A stretch of DNA of 64,000 nt from Kofleriaceae bacterium (GTDB lineage Bacteria; Myxococcota_A; Polyangia; Haliangiales; Haliangiaceae): contig JAGPCO010000001.1 of NCBI GenBank assembly GCA_018058095.1, positions 108,108-172,107 on the forward strand, written 5' to 3'. The notes under the pieces are model-generated. The model was not told the DNA's origin, did no database searches, and saw only the letters and a list, made by a program, of their open reading frames with translations. This document shows, one piece after another, positions 17,712 to 25,976 of this stretch; position 1 is the first letter of the stretch; each line of letters opens with the position of its first letter. The position numbers and the translations under genes were made by a program.

Positions 17712-18581
17712 TCAGCGCCGGCGCCAGAACTTCCACCAGGGCGGGCGCGTGCCGGGGGCCTCGGCGGGTGGTGGCGGCACGAACGGCTGGCCGTCGGCGC
17801 CGAGGACGACCAGCGATGGATCGACCTCGTGGACCATGGCGATCTCGGCCGCGTAGTCGCCGGCGCGCCCCGGGAACGGCCGCACCGTCGTGCGATCGGT
17901 CGCCAGCCAGGCCGCGCCCCACGCCTCTGACGGCCAAAGCTCGGCAGGCTGGATGACGAGGACCTGCGCGAACGAACCAGGAAACTCGACGAGGTTGTCG
18001 CGGATCTCCGCCGGCAGGTCGCCGCGCGCGAGGGGGCGCTCGGGGATGCTGGCGCGGGCGTACGGGCCGGCGATCCAGTTGTCGGTGGTGTGCTGGTAGT
18101 TGTAGAGCCCGAACCGCGACAGCGACTCACCCTCCTCGCCGTCCGGCACCAGGTCGAACGTGACGATGCAGCGGCGGCACAGGCCGCGGTCGTGGAGGCG
18201 GGCGAACGCGGCCACGTCGCGGCTGGACACCGCCAGGCAGCTCCCGGTCGTGGTGGCGATCGGGTGGGCGCCGAGGGCGGCGCGCAGCTCGTCGTCGACC
18301 TCCGCACCAGGCGCCAGCTCGACCACGACGTCCTGGGCCAGGCCGTCGATGGCCTTCACGTGCGGCTGAGTGCCCGCGTCGTCCGCGAACAGGCCATCGA
18401 CGTCGACGAGGTCGGGCGTGCGTGGCAGGGCGCGCAGCTCGTCGTGCGGCACGTCCTCGCCCAGGTAGGCCTCGGTCGGCACCGCGCCGGCCTCGCCGGT
18501 CTCGAACGCGGCGACGTGCCCATCCTGATCGACCGCGAACCAGGTCGTGTCCATCGAGTGCGCGGCCGGGTAGTCGGTCAC
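17712..18581 (-). CDS. Hypothetical protein, 289 aa
   Basis: A cytoplasmic protein beginning with a GTG. The N-terminal segment (TTWFAVDQDGHVAAFETGEAG) is a pattern seen in many uncharacterised myxobacterial proteins that look like members of large immunity-type or regulatory paralog families. The middle has a CRRC pair and Tyr/Trp-rich stretches (FGLYNYQHTTDNWIAG), and the tail ends in the basic-aromatic PPWWKFWRRR, which may touch the membrane. I recognise no enzyme motif. TAGCAT is six bases before the start; the gene is divergent from the radical SAM gene with only 24 bp between starts. Confidence 0.8.
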   Translation of the reverse strand: MTDYPAAHSMDTTWFAVDQDGHVAAFETGEAGAVPTEAYLGEDVPHDELRALPRTPDLVDVDGLFADDAGTQPHVKAIDGLAQDVVVELAPGAEVDDELRAALGAHPIATTTGSCLAVSSRDVAAFARLHDRGLCRRCIVTFDLVPDGEEGESLSRFGLYNYQHTTDNWIAGPYARASIPERPLARGDLPAEIRDNLVEFPGSFAQVLVIQPAELWPSEAWGAAWLATDRTTVRPFPGRAGDYAAEIAMVHEVDPSLVVLGADGQPFVPPPPAEAPGTRPPWWKFWRRR

Positions 18582-18587
18582 GGCGTG

Positions 18588-18599
18588 ATGCTATAGGTT
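18588..18599. promoter_or_regulatory. Back-to-back divergent -10-like hexamers
   Basis: TAGCAT (minus, 18588-18593) and TAGGTT (plus, 18594-18599) abut each other; each is exactly 6 bases from the GTG of its gene (18581 and 18606). Polymerase can hardly occupy both at once. Confidence 0.55.
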
Positions 18600-18605
18600 C
18601 GCGCC

Positions 18606-19391
18606 GTGGTGGTCGAGCGGCTCTCGATCGAGATCAGCGAGCGCTGCAGCAAGGGATGCGGCTTCTGCTACAACGGCTCGCGCGCCGACGGCGCGACCGA
18701 CTGGACGCCGGCGTCCCTCACCGCGTTCGTGCGCGACTGCGCGGACCACGGCGTGCGCGCCTTCTCCTTCGGCGGCGGCGAGCCGCTGCAGTGCCCCGAG
18801 CTGCTGTACCCGGCGCTGGCGGCGCTGCGCGGCCGCGCGTTCCGGTCGATGACCAGCAACGGGCTGCCGCTCGACGCCGCCGCGCTGGCCGCGCTGGTCG
18901 AGGCAGGCGTCGACAAGGTCCACGTCTCGATCCACAACCCGCGCGATCCGGACGAGGTGGCGCGGGTGATCGACCAGGTCACGGCGATCGCCGCGGCCGG
19001 CATCGCGTCGGGTGTGAACCTGCTGGTGCGCCGGTCGAACCTGGCAGCCGCCCGGGCCGCCTGCGCTCGCCTGCACGCCGCCGGGATCGACGCCCGCCGG
19101 ATCGTCCTCCTGCCCATGCGGGGCAGCGACATCCCGAGCCCGGCCGAGGTGGCGGAGGTCGCGGCTGGTCCCTTCCAGTCGACCACCTGCCTGGTGGCCT
19201 GCGGCGAGAGCCCTCGCTTCGCCTCGGTGTCGGCGCGGCAGACCGTGGCGCGCTGCTCGTACACGGTGGCGCGGCGGCGCCTGCGCGCGCCCAGCCACGC
19301 CGCCCTGATCGATGCGCTGACTGGCCTGGCCCTGATCGACTGCGCGGACACGGCCGGCGGCCTGGTCAAGCTGAGCCGCCGCCTGGAATAG
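18606..19391 (+). CDS. Radical SAM protein
   Basis: A 261-residue radical S-adenosylmethionine protein. The [4Fe-4S]-binding CxxxCxxC is at Cys14, Cys18 and Cys21 (CSKGCGFC), followed by the SAM-contacting FSFGGGEP and the later SNGLPL and VHVSIHNP strand segments. It is short: after the radical SAM core there is only a small tail with three Cys (TTCLVACGES, ARCSYTV, LIDCAD) that could bind a second cluster, reminiscent of a degenerate SPASM/Twitch tail. Such enzymes often modify peptides, but no precursor peptide gene was seen nearby. Substrate unknown. Confidence 0.9.
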   Translation: MVVERLSIEISERCSKGCGFCYNGSRADGATDWTPASLTAFVRDCADHGVRAFSFGGGEPLQCPELLYPALAALRGRAFRSMTSNGLPLDAAALAALVEAGVDKVHVSIHNPRDPDEVARVIDQVTAIAAAGIASGVNLLVRRSNLAAARAACARLHAAGIDARRIVLLPMRGSDIPSPAEVAEVAAGPFQSTTCLVACGESPRFASVSARQTVARCSYTVARRRLRAPSHAALIDALTGLALIDCADTAGGLVKLSRRLE

Positions 19392-19419
19392 CGCCCGGCC
19401 AACGTGAGTTGCACCGGCC

Positions 19420-19803
19420 ATGCCGCTCACACACATCCACCTCGCCGCCGGCAAGAGCCTGGCCGACCGCACCGCGATCCTCGACGCGATCCACGCGGCG
19501 CTCGTCGATGCGCTGCGGATCCCCGCTGGCGATCGCAACCAGATCCTGCACGAGCACGCACCAGCGCACTTCCGGGCCCACCGTGGCGCCGACAGCGTGT
19601 TCATCGAGATCACGTTGTTCGCCGGCCGGTCCGGGGCCGCGAAGCGGGCGCTGTACGCCGCTCTCGTCGAGCAGCTCGGGCAGGTCGGCGTCCGCGCCGC
19701 CGCGATCACCACCGTGCTGCGCGACGTTCCGCGCGAGGACTGGGGCATCCGCGGCGGCCAGTCGGCGGCGGACGTCGAGCTGGGCTTCGTGGTGGAGGTC
19801 TGA
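19420..19803 (+). CDS. Tautomerase-superfamily protein
   Basis: A 127-residue protein of the 4-oxalocrotonate tautomerase/MIF superfamily. Pro2, which becomes the N-terminal catalytic base after Met removal, is present in MPLTHIHLAAGKS. The helix AILDAIHAALVDALRIPAGDRNQIL and the strand VFIEITLFAGRS match the duplicated beta-alpha-beta fold. It lies 28 bp after the radical SAM gene and may be co-transcribed. The substrate is unknown. Confidence 0.9.
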   Translation: MPLTHIHLAAGKSLADRTAILDAIHAALVDALRIPAGDRNQILHEHAPAHFRAHRGADSVFIEITLFAGRSGAAKRALYAALVEQLGQVGVRAAAITTVLRDVPREDWGIRGGQSAADVELGFVVEV

Positions 19804-19831
19804 GGACGACGCGACGTGGCCGCCCGCGCCG

Positions 19832-22324
19832 TCAGCGCGCCGGCGCGTCGGCCCACGCAAGGCGGCGCTGCACCACCGGCCCGGGCGACACGGCGGCGGC
19901 GCGCACGAGGAGCGCGTGGGCCCGGGCGCGGGCGGCGGCGCGCTCGGCGTGCGGCAGCGTCATGGCCAGGCCGAGCTCGGCGTCGGCCGCGGGAAGGAGC
20001 TGGAACCACGGCGTGGCGTCGGTGACGGCCAGGCCGCGCAACACGGCCCGGAACAGGTCGGCCGCCCCCGGCTGCCCGTCGAGCGCGGCCAGGAACGCGG
20101 CGGCCAGGCGCACGCTGTCGGCGTCGACGTCGGCCTGGGCCAGGCCTACGACCCGGGCCAGGTGCCGGCTGGCGGCGTCAGGATCCCCGTCCGCGAGGTC
20201 GAGCACACCCAGCTCGTAGCTGCACTCGACGATGGTCGCGGCCCGGGTCGGGTGCAGCTCGGCCAGGCGATCACACAGCGGGGCCATCGCCGCCCGGGTG
20301 GCGCCGACCTCGCCGGTCCAGAACGCGGCGTCGATGGCCAGGTACAGGGTCTGCGGGTGATCGGCTCCGAGCCGGCCCTTGGTGAGGGCCACCACCTCGG
20401 CCAGCAACGCGGCGCGGGTGGCGTCGTCGGACACCCGGGCCAGGTTCGACCAGACCCAGGCCAGCTCGAGCACGTCGGGCCCGTCGAGCTGACGCGCCAG
20501 CGCCAGCGCGGTCGACCAGGCCACCCGCGCGGCCTCGCGTCGACCGGCCGAGAACTCGACGACGCCGAGGTGGTTGTGCAGGAGCGCGGTGCCGAGCCGA
20601 CCGGCCGGGCCCAGCCGCGCCGCCAGCCCGAGCATCGGCCGGGCCCCGGCGCGGAGGGCCTCGTGCTCGCTCACCGGTCGGGCCAGGACCTCGCGCGCGT
20701 AGGCCTCGAGCGCGGTCACGTCGTCGCCGACCACCAGCGCCAGGTCGGTCGCCTCTTCCAGCGGCGCGACCGCGGCGGCGCGTTGGTCGAGGGCGAAGCG
20801 GGCCCGCCCCTCGGCCAGCAAGGCGCGCGCCAGCAGCGGCCGGTATCCGAGCTGGCGTGCCTGGGCCACCGCCCGCGCCGCCAGCGCCGGGGCGTCGGCC
20901 GCGGCCGCCGCGGTCCGGACCCGCACCCGATCGAGCTGGCTGGCGACCTCGGCCACCGCCGGCTCGAGCCCCAGCGGCGGCGCCGTCACCAGCCCCGCGT
21001 CGCCGCCGTCGAGCGCGCACCGCTCGACCGGCGGCAGCTCGGCCAGCGCCCGGGCCGCGTCGCCGAGCTGCTCGGCCGCGACCGTGAGCATGAGGTCGAC
21101 CACCGCGCCGAGCTGGTTGCGCGCGCTGACGAGGCAGGCGGCGCGACGGTCGATGACCCGGGCCGACGGCGTGGCGGGCGCGGCCTCGCAGGCGGCGTGA
21201 TGCCCTCGGCGCCAGCTCTCGGCGTAGGCCGACAGCTGGCGCTCCGCCGCCGGCCCCAGCGCCGTCGCGTACGGCCCGCCCAGCCCGGCCACCCGCGTCC
21301 TCACCTCGCGCCCGCGCGCCTCGGTCCAGGCCGCGGCCAGCTGCGCCGGGGCTTGATCACAGCGCGGCGCCGCGGCCGTCCCACCGGCGCGGGTCCAGCC
21401 GAGGGCGGCGCCGAGCCCGATCAGCCCGATCGGGGCGGCCACCAGCGCGCGCCGGCGCCAGCGCGTGGCCGGATCGCGCTCCAGCTCGCGCAGCAGCGCC
21501 GCCAGCGTCGGGAAGCGGTCGCGCGCGGCGTCGGCCTGCGCCCGCCGGAGCGGACGCTCGAGCCAGCGCGGCAGCGGCGCACCTCGGTGGGTCACGCCCT
21601 CGCGCAGCGCCGCCGCGAACGCGAACTGGTCGGCGGCGGCGGTCGCCACCGCGCCGGCGCGCTGCTCCGGCGCCATGTAGCGCGGCGTGCCACCCGAGGC
21701 CGTGGCGCCGTCGGCGGCGGCCAGCCCGAAGTCGACCACGCGGACCCGGCCGTCGCGCCCGAGCACCGCGTTGTCGGGCTTGAAGTCGCGGTGGACCAGG
21801 CCGGCGGCGTGCGCGGCGACCAGGCCGGCGCCGGCCTGGCGGTAAGCCGCGATCAGCACGCGGGCCGAGGCGTGGCCGGCCAGGACCCGGAGCGACTCGC
21901 CGGTGACCAGCTCCATGGCCAGGTACACGTGGTGGCCGTCCTCGCCGACGTCGAACACCGGCACGACGTTGGGGTGGGCCAGGCGGGCCAGCGCCTGCCC
22001 CTCGGCCAGAGCGCGCCCGCGGCGGGAAGCGTCGCCGGCCGAGATCACCTTGAGCGCGACCTCGCGATCGAGCTCGGGATCCCGCGCGACGAACACCGTG
22101 CCGCCGCCGCCAGCGCCGAGCTCCCGCTGGAGCAGGTAGCGGCCGACCCGGACCTCGGCCGCGCGGGCGAACAGCACGCGCGCGGCGTTGGCCTTCATGA
22201 GCGCCAGCGTCAGCGGCTCGACCTCGAGCCGGGCACCGATCAGCCGGGCCGCCAGCGCCGGGTCGTCCGGACCCTCCTCGGACGGCTCGGTCCGGTCGGG
22301 GGCGTCCGGTGCGTTCGGGGTCAC
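19832..22324 (-). CDS. Ser/Thr protein kinase with TPR-like C-terminal region
   Basis: An 830-residue Hanks-type kinase. Kinase domain about 62-285: Gly loop LGAGGGGTVFVARD, Lys92 in VALKVI, the catalytic HRDFKPDN (Asp180), DFG at 198-200 and GTPRYMAPEQ. One membrane span at about 293-311 is followed by about 500 residues of Ala/Leu-rich helical repeats of the TPR type, a common arrangement in myxobacteria, where the kinase is cytoplasmic and the repeats act as a sensor or docking part. The GTG start at 22324 has TAGCGT six bases upstream. No phosphatase or clear substrate gene is adjacent. Confidence 0.93.
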   Translation of the reverse strand: MTPNAPDAPDRTEPSEEGPDDPALAARLIGARLEVEPLTLALMKANAARVLFARAAEVRVGRYLLQRELGAGGGGTVFVARDPELDREVALKVISAGDASRRGRALAEGQALARLAHPNVVPVFDVGEDGHHVYLAMELVTGESLRVLAGHASARVLIAAYRQAGAGLVAAHAAGLVHRDFKPDNAVLGRDGRVRVVDFGLAAADGATASGGTPRYMAPEQRAGAVATAAADQFAFAAALREGVTHRGAPLPRWLERPLRRAQADAARDRFPTLAALLRELERDPATRWRRRALVAAPIGLIGLGAALGWTRAGGTAAAPRCDQAPAQLAAAWTEARGREVRTRVAGLGGPYATALGPAAERQLSAYAESWRRGHHAACEAAPATPSARVIDRRAACLVSARNQLGAVVDLMLTVAAEQLGDAARALAELPPVERCALDGGDAGLVTAPPLGLEPAVAEVASQLDRVRVRTAAAAADAPALAARAVAQARQLGYRPLLARALLAEGRARFALDQRAAAVAPLEEATDLALVVGDDVTALEAYAREVLARPVSEHEALRAGARPMLGLAARLGPAGRLGTALLHNHLGVVEFSAGRREAARVAWSTALALARQLDGPDVLELAWVWSNLARVSDDATRAALLAEVVALTKGRLGADHPQTLYLAIDAAFWTGEVGATRAAMAPLCDRLAELHPTRAATIVECSYELGVLDLADGDPDAASRHLARVVGLAQADVDADSVRLAAAFLAALDGQPGAADLFRAVLRGLAVTDATPWFQLLPAADAELGLAMTLPHAERAAARARAHALLVRAAAVSPGPVVQRRLAWADAPAR

Positions 22325-22330
22325 GGCGCG

Positions 22331-22336
22331 ACGCTA
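22331..22336 (-). promoter_or_regulatory. -10-like TANNNT before Ser/Thr kinase
   Basis: TAGCGT lies 6 bases before the GTG at 22324. Confidence 0.5.
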
Positions 22337-22397
22337 GCAGACGGACGCCCTGACCACCTCAACACGACGCCCCACGCCCTCGCCGCGGTTCGACCAG

Positions 22398-22483
22398 CTA
22401 CTGCACCACCACGCCCGGTGCGCTCGCCTCGGTCGACCAGCTACTGCACCACCACGCCCGGTGCGCTCGCCTCGGTCGACCAG
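22398..22483. repeat. 43-bp tandem duplication at the 3' end of a gene
   Basis: Two identical adjacent 43-bp units (22398-22440 and 22441-22483). The second holds the last codons and stop of the MopE-like lipoprotein gene; the first repeats them after the stop. It looks like a fresh slippage or duplication event. Confidence 0.95.
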
Positions 22484-23907
22484 CGAAAATGATCGAGCAG
22501 GACGAGCGAGTCGTTGAGGGTGTCGGCGGTGTCCCAGATGGCCAGGCGCAAGGTGATGACCTCGCCACCGACGACGTTGCCGCGGATGGCCAGCCAGTCG
22601 GTCGCGCCCCCGGCCAGGCTGCCGGGGAAGCAGGTGTCCTCGTAGTGCAGGTCGTAGCCGGTGCCGACCAGACCATCCGTGCCCTCGCACCGCGTCACCA
22701 TCTCCGGCTGCTCGTCCCAGCAGCCGATCAGCCCGTTCTGGCACTGCCGGAACACCCCGGTGTCGCCGTGGACGAGGTTGACCCCGAGCGGGTAGGCCTG
22801 GCCGGCTGGGTCGAAGTATTGGGCGATGTTCTTGTCGGGTGGGTTGGGTGACGGCCCGGCGTACGTGCTGTCGAGCAACGCCACGAACATGTCGTTGTAG
22901 GGCGAACACGTCCACGGCGGGTACTCCGTGGTGAAGAAGTTGGCGTCGAGCGCGAGCGAGCGCGCGTTGGTCGGCACCCGCACGACCAGCTCGAGCATGC
23001 TGCCGTCGCGCGCCTTGTCGTCGCGCGGCGGCGGGCAGCCCGGGGCGTTGGGCAGCGTGCCAGCGTGGGCGGCGAGGAAGTCGGCCGGCACGCCGAAGCC
23101 CCCGTCGGGCACCGGGCAGCCGAGCCCGGGCCCGTAGCAGTGGCCGGTGCTCAGCATCGGCACGAAGGTCGGCGCGACGTCGCCCGGCGCGGCGGCGCGC
23201 CCGGTCGAGAACACGGCTAGGCTGGCGCCGGCGCGGGGCGTGTTGACGCCGAAGGCGGGCCGCACCGCGTGGCCCTCGGCGACGAGGACCTGCCCGCCGC
23301 TCGGGCGCAGCAAGCGGGCCGAGATCACCCCCCAGCGCGCGCCGTCGGGCTCGGCCGTGGTGCACAGCTCGAGGCTACGCGCGAACGCCAACCCGTCGGT
23401 GGTGTCGGAGGTGATGCCGTCAGCACAGGTCGCCAGCGTGTTGTCGACCGCACCGTCGCAGTCATCGTCGACGGAGTTGCCGGCCACGTCGTACGCGCCC
23501 GGGTTGATGAGGCCCGGCGTGCCGCAGCTGCCGCTGTCGCAGCAGTCCCCGGCGCAGGTCGAGAAGCCGTCGCCGTCGAGATCGACGTCCTCGTCGACAG
23601 CGCCCGAGCAGTTGTCATCGACCCCGTTGCCGCACACCTCCGGCCCGGGCACGACCTCGCCGGCACACGCCCGCCACTGCCCGCTCGGGTCGCAGCTGCG
23701 CGTGCCCGCGCGGCAGACGCCCACGCCCGCGCTGCCGCTCGGCCCGGTGTAGCAGGGCTCCTCGACGCCGGGCTCACACGCCGGGGCAATGGAGCCATCC
23801 ACGGCGCAGGCGAGGCCGGCGCAGGTGCGGGTCTCCGCGCCGCAGGCCGCGCCGGCCGCGGCCAGGGACAGCAGCACCAGGTGATGAACAGCGGCTTGCG
23901 AGCGCAC
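22441..23907 (-). CDS. MopE-like lipoprotein with putative metal-binding repeats
   Basis: A 488-residue lipoprotein with lipobox GAAC. Residues about 60-160 hold Cys-rich MopE-type putative metal-binding motifs: EVCGNGVDDNCSGAVDEDVD and DVAGNSVDDDCDGAVDN, with the paired Asp/Asn ligands of this motif. The remainder (about 170-488) resembles the choice-of-anchor domain that often follows (TEYPPWTCSPYNDMFVALLDST), probably a surface-displayed beta fold. I start at the GTG at 23907, which opens the signal peptide and has a TACAAG six bases upstream; an in-frame start at 23991 adds a charged, non-leader segment. The 3' end is duplicated (22398-22483). Confidence 0.87.
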   Translation of the reverse strand: MRSQAAVHHLVLLSLAAAGAACGAETRTCAGLACAVDGSIAPACEPGVEEPCYTGPSGSAGVGVCRAGTRSCDPSGQWRACAGEVVPGPEVCGNGVDDNCSGAVDEDVDLDGDGFSTCAGDCCDSGSCGTPGLINPGAYDVAGNSVDDDCDGAVDNTLATCADGITSDTTDGLAFARSLELCTTAEPDGARWGVISARLLRPSGGQVLVAEGHAVRPAFGVNTPRAGASLAVFSTGRAAAPGDVAPTFVPMLSTGHCYGPGLGCPVPDGGFGVPADFLAAHAGTLPNAPGCPPPRDDKARDGSMLELVVRVPTNARSLALDANFFTTEYPPWTCSPYNDMFVALLDSTYAGPSPNPPDKNIAQYFDPAGQAYPLGVNLVHGDTGVFRQCQNGLIGCWDEQPEMVTRCEGTDGLVGTGYDLHYEDTCFPGSLAGGATDWLAIRGNVVGGEVITLRLAIWDTADTLNDSLVLLDHFRWSTEASAPGVVVQ

Positions 23908-24057
23908 GCCGCTCTTGTACCGGGACCGCTCCCTCTGGGCCCGGTGCCAGCCCTCACGACCGGTGACGACAACCGCGACCGGAGGTCGCACTCGCGAACC
24001 GCGCCGCGGCCGTGCCGGGGCGGCACGCTCATCGTCCAGTTTGGAACGCGCGGCGGG

Positions 24058-24819
24058 TCACGGCGTCGCCAGCACGGCGACCTCCGCCGCGGTCAGCGCC
24101 CGGTCGTAGATGCGGACATCGTCCAGCGCGCCCTGGAAGAACTGGTCCACCACCCCGTCGTCCTCGTCGGCGCCGACCACCAGCGGGTGGGCGTCGTAGG
24201 CCGGGACCAGGCCGGTGCCCGTGCTCACGACGACGCCGTCGACGTGGAGCGCGCTGGCCGACGCGGTCCAGGTGAACGCGACGTGGACCCAGGTGCCGAC
24301 GCCCCCGCTCCACTCCGTGCCGAGGTAGGCCTCCGCGCCTCCATCACCACCGACGCCGAGCACCAGCGGAGTCAGCGCCTGGAAGAAGCACTCCCACGAG
24401 TTGGCGCTGGTCGGCCCGAACGGCTTGGCCAGGAACATCTGGAACCCGGCCACCGGCGCCACGCGCGGGCGGACCCACGCGGCCAGGGTGCCGGTCGGCA
24501 GATGGAGCGCCACGTCGTCGGCCACGCGCAACGCGTCGTCGATCCCGTCGAACTCCAGACCGCCGCCGCGGACCGCGCTGGTCAGGTCGGGGCACGTCGA
24601 CGAGCAGGTCGCTCGGTGCGACGCGGTGCCGCGGTTGTCGACGCCGTCGCCGGGATCGTCGTCCATCGGCAACCAGACCAGCAGCCCGGAGGCGACCGGG
24701 TCGGCGTCCGCCGCGGGCGCGTCGGCGATCGCGGCGGCGTCTGGGTCGGACGGTCCGCGCTCGGCCAGGCCGACCCAGCCGCACCCGGTCAGCAGCACTG
24801 GCAAGACGCGGGTCCACAC
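24058..24819 (-). CDS. LamG-domain lipoprotein
   Basis: A 253-residue lipoprotein (lipobox LTGC at Cys13) with a short Asp/Ala linker and a LamG/concanavalin-like domain: LVWLPMDDDPGDGVDNRG, FDGIDDALRVADD, TGTLAAWVRPR, and the closing FFQGALDDVRIYDRALTAAEV, the classic LamG end. Such domains bind glycans or proteins on surfaces. The two Cys in HRATCSSTCPDL probably pair. Confidence 0.92.
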   Translation of the reverse strand: MWTRVLPVLLTGCGWVGLAERGPSDPDAAAIADAPAADADPVASGLLVWLPMDDDPGDGVDNRGTASHRATCSSTCPDLTSAVRGGGLEFDGIDDALRVADDVALHLPTGTLAAWVRPRVAPVAGFQMFLAKPFGPTSANSWECFFQALTPLVLGVGGDGGAEAYLGTEWSGGVGTWVHVAFTWTASASALHVDGVVVSTGTGLVPAYDAHPLVVGADEDDGVVDQFFQGALDDVRIYDRALTAAEVAVLATP

Positions 24820-24895
24820 GCGCCGCGATCATCCCACGCCACGCCCTCCCCTCGGTGCGAAACCTGGCGCCGGCTTCCGTGGTACACGCAGGCCG

Positions 24896-25615
24896 ATGAC
24901 GACCCTGACCAGCGGATGGACCGTGCTCGACGAGGCCGCGGCGGTCTTGACCCGCAGCTACCCCTTCGGCAAGGGCCAGGCCTCGTCGGCCACGTTCGTG
25001 GCGCGTATGGGCAACGGCCAGCTGCTGGTGGTGAGCCCGGCCAAGGGCCTGCCCGAGGCGGCGTTCACCGAGCTGGCTCGGTTCGGGCCGGTCGGAGCGC
25101 TGGTCGCCAACAACGGATTTCACCACCTCGGCCAGGCCGAGTGGCGGGCCCGATTCCCGGCCGCGCGCTGCTTCGCGCCGGCCGCGGCCATCGCCCGCAT
25201 CCACAAGAAGAACCCAGGCGCCGGCGCGTTCGAGCCGCTGGCGGCGCTGGCCGACCTGACCGGTGCGGACGTCGGCTTCCGCGAGGTGCCCGACAGCAAG
25301 GCCGGCGAGAGCTGGTTCTGGGCCCGGGTCGCCGGTGGCCACGCCTGGTACCCGTCAGACGTGCTGGCCAACATGCCGACGCTGCCGCCGTTCCCGGTCA
25401 GCCTGCTGTTCAAGTGGACCGGCAGCGCGCCCGGCTTTCGGGTGTTCGGCCTGGCGCTCAAGATGCTGGTCCGCGACAAGCCGGCGACGCTGCGCCTCCT
25501 GCGCGACGATCTCGACGCGCACCCACCGACGATCATCGTCCCCGCGCATGGCGACGTCTTGACCCGACCCGGCCTGGCCGCCGAGGCGCGCGCGCTGCTC
25601 GACGCCGCGCTGTAG
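24896..25615 (+). CDS. DUF4336-like, metallo-beta-lactamase-fold protein
   Basis: A 239-residue cytoplasmic protein with no signal peptide. The layout GQLLVVSPAKGL, VANNGFHHLGQAEWRARFP, HAWYPSDVLAN and IIVPAHGD matches DUF4336, a family with a metallo-beta-lactamase-like fold in which the usual HxHxDH zinc site is only partly kept (here NNGFHH and PAHGD remain). Function is unknown; related proteins are annotated as hydrolase-like. TACACG lies 7 bases before the ATG, one mismatch from the TANNNT pattern. Confidence 0.82.
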   Translation: MTTLTSGWTVLDEAAAVLTRSYPFGKGQASSATFVARMGNGQLLVVSPAKGLPEAAFTELARFGPVGALVANNGFHHLGQAEWRARFPAARCFAPAAAIARIHKKNPGAGAFEPLAALADLTGADVGFREVPDSKAGESWFWARVAGGHAWYPSDVLANMPTLPPFPVSLLFKWTGSAPGFRVFGLALKMLVRDKPATLRLLRDDLDAHPPTIIVPAHGDVLTRPGLAAEARALLDAAL

Positions 25616-25976
25616 CCAGCGGCGCAGCCGGGCAGCCCGCGCAGCCAGGCCACCCGCGCCGTGACGGTGGCGACCGCGCTGGCCACGTGCTCGACCCGCC
25701 TCGTCGACGACGCGTCACGCATCGTCGACGAGGCGTCACCCAGCGTCGGCGCCGGTCGCGGCGGTGTCGACACACCCGAGCCGCCATGCCGGTGACGTCT
25801 CGGGCGTCGTGTCGGGCCATGGCTACGGCCGCCACCACTGGCGTATCCGGTTGCTGGCGGACCACGTCGCCTCGCTCGAAGCGGCATCGCTGGCGCGCCG
25901 CGCATGATGAACGCCAGCAATCGGTAGCTTGTCGGCGTGCGGCACGCTGGCACGTTCGCTGCTCGATGGGGTCGAC
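25616..25976. other. Gene-free stretch, 361 bp
   Basis: No convincing gene on either strand. It contains the inverted repeat at 25698-25734 and TAGCTT at 25924-25929, the latter about 48 bp before the next gene's ATG and a possible promoter for it. Confidence 0.5.
25698..25734. promoter_or_regulatory. Perfect 13-bp inverted repeat
   Basis: GCCTCGTCGACGA, 11-nt spacer, TCGTCGACGAGGC, about 80 bp after the stop of the DUF4336-like gene. It could be a terminator hairpin or a protein-binding site; it has no U tract. Confidence 0.5.

Noticed and set aside
18422..22492. A 1356-codon open frame on the plus strand, opposite the kinase gene, and many similar long frames
   Set aside because: In DNA this GC-rich, stop codons are rare in every frame. 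The translated text is Arg/Gly/Pro-rich with no family motif, while the opposite strand encodes a clear kinase.
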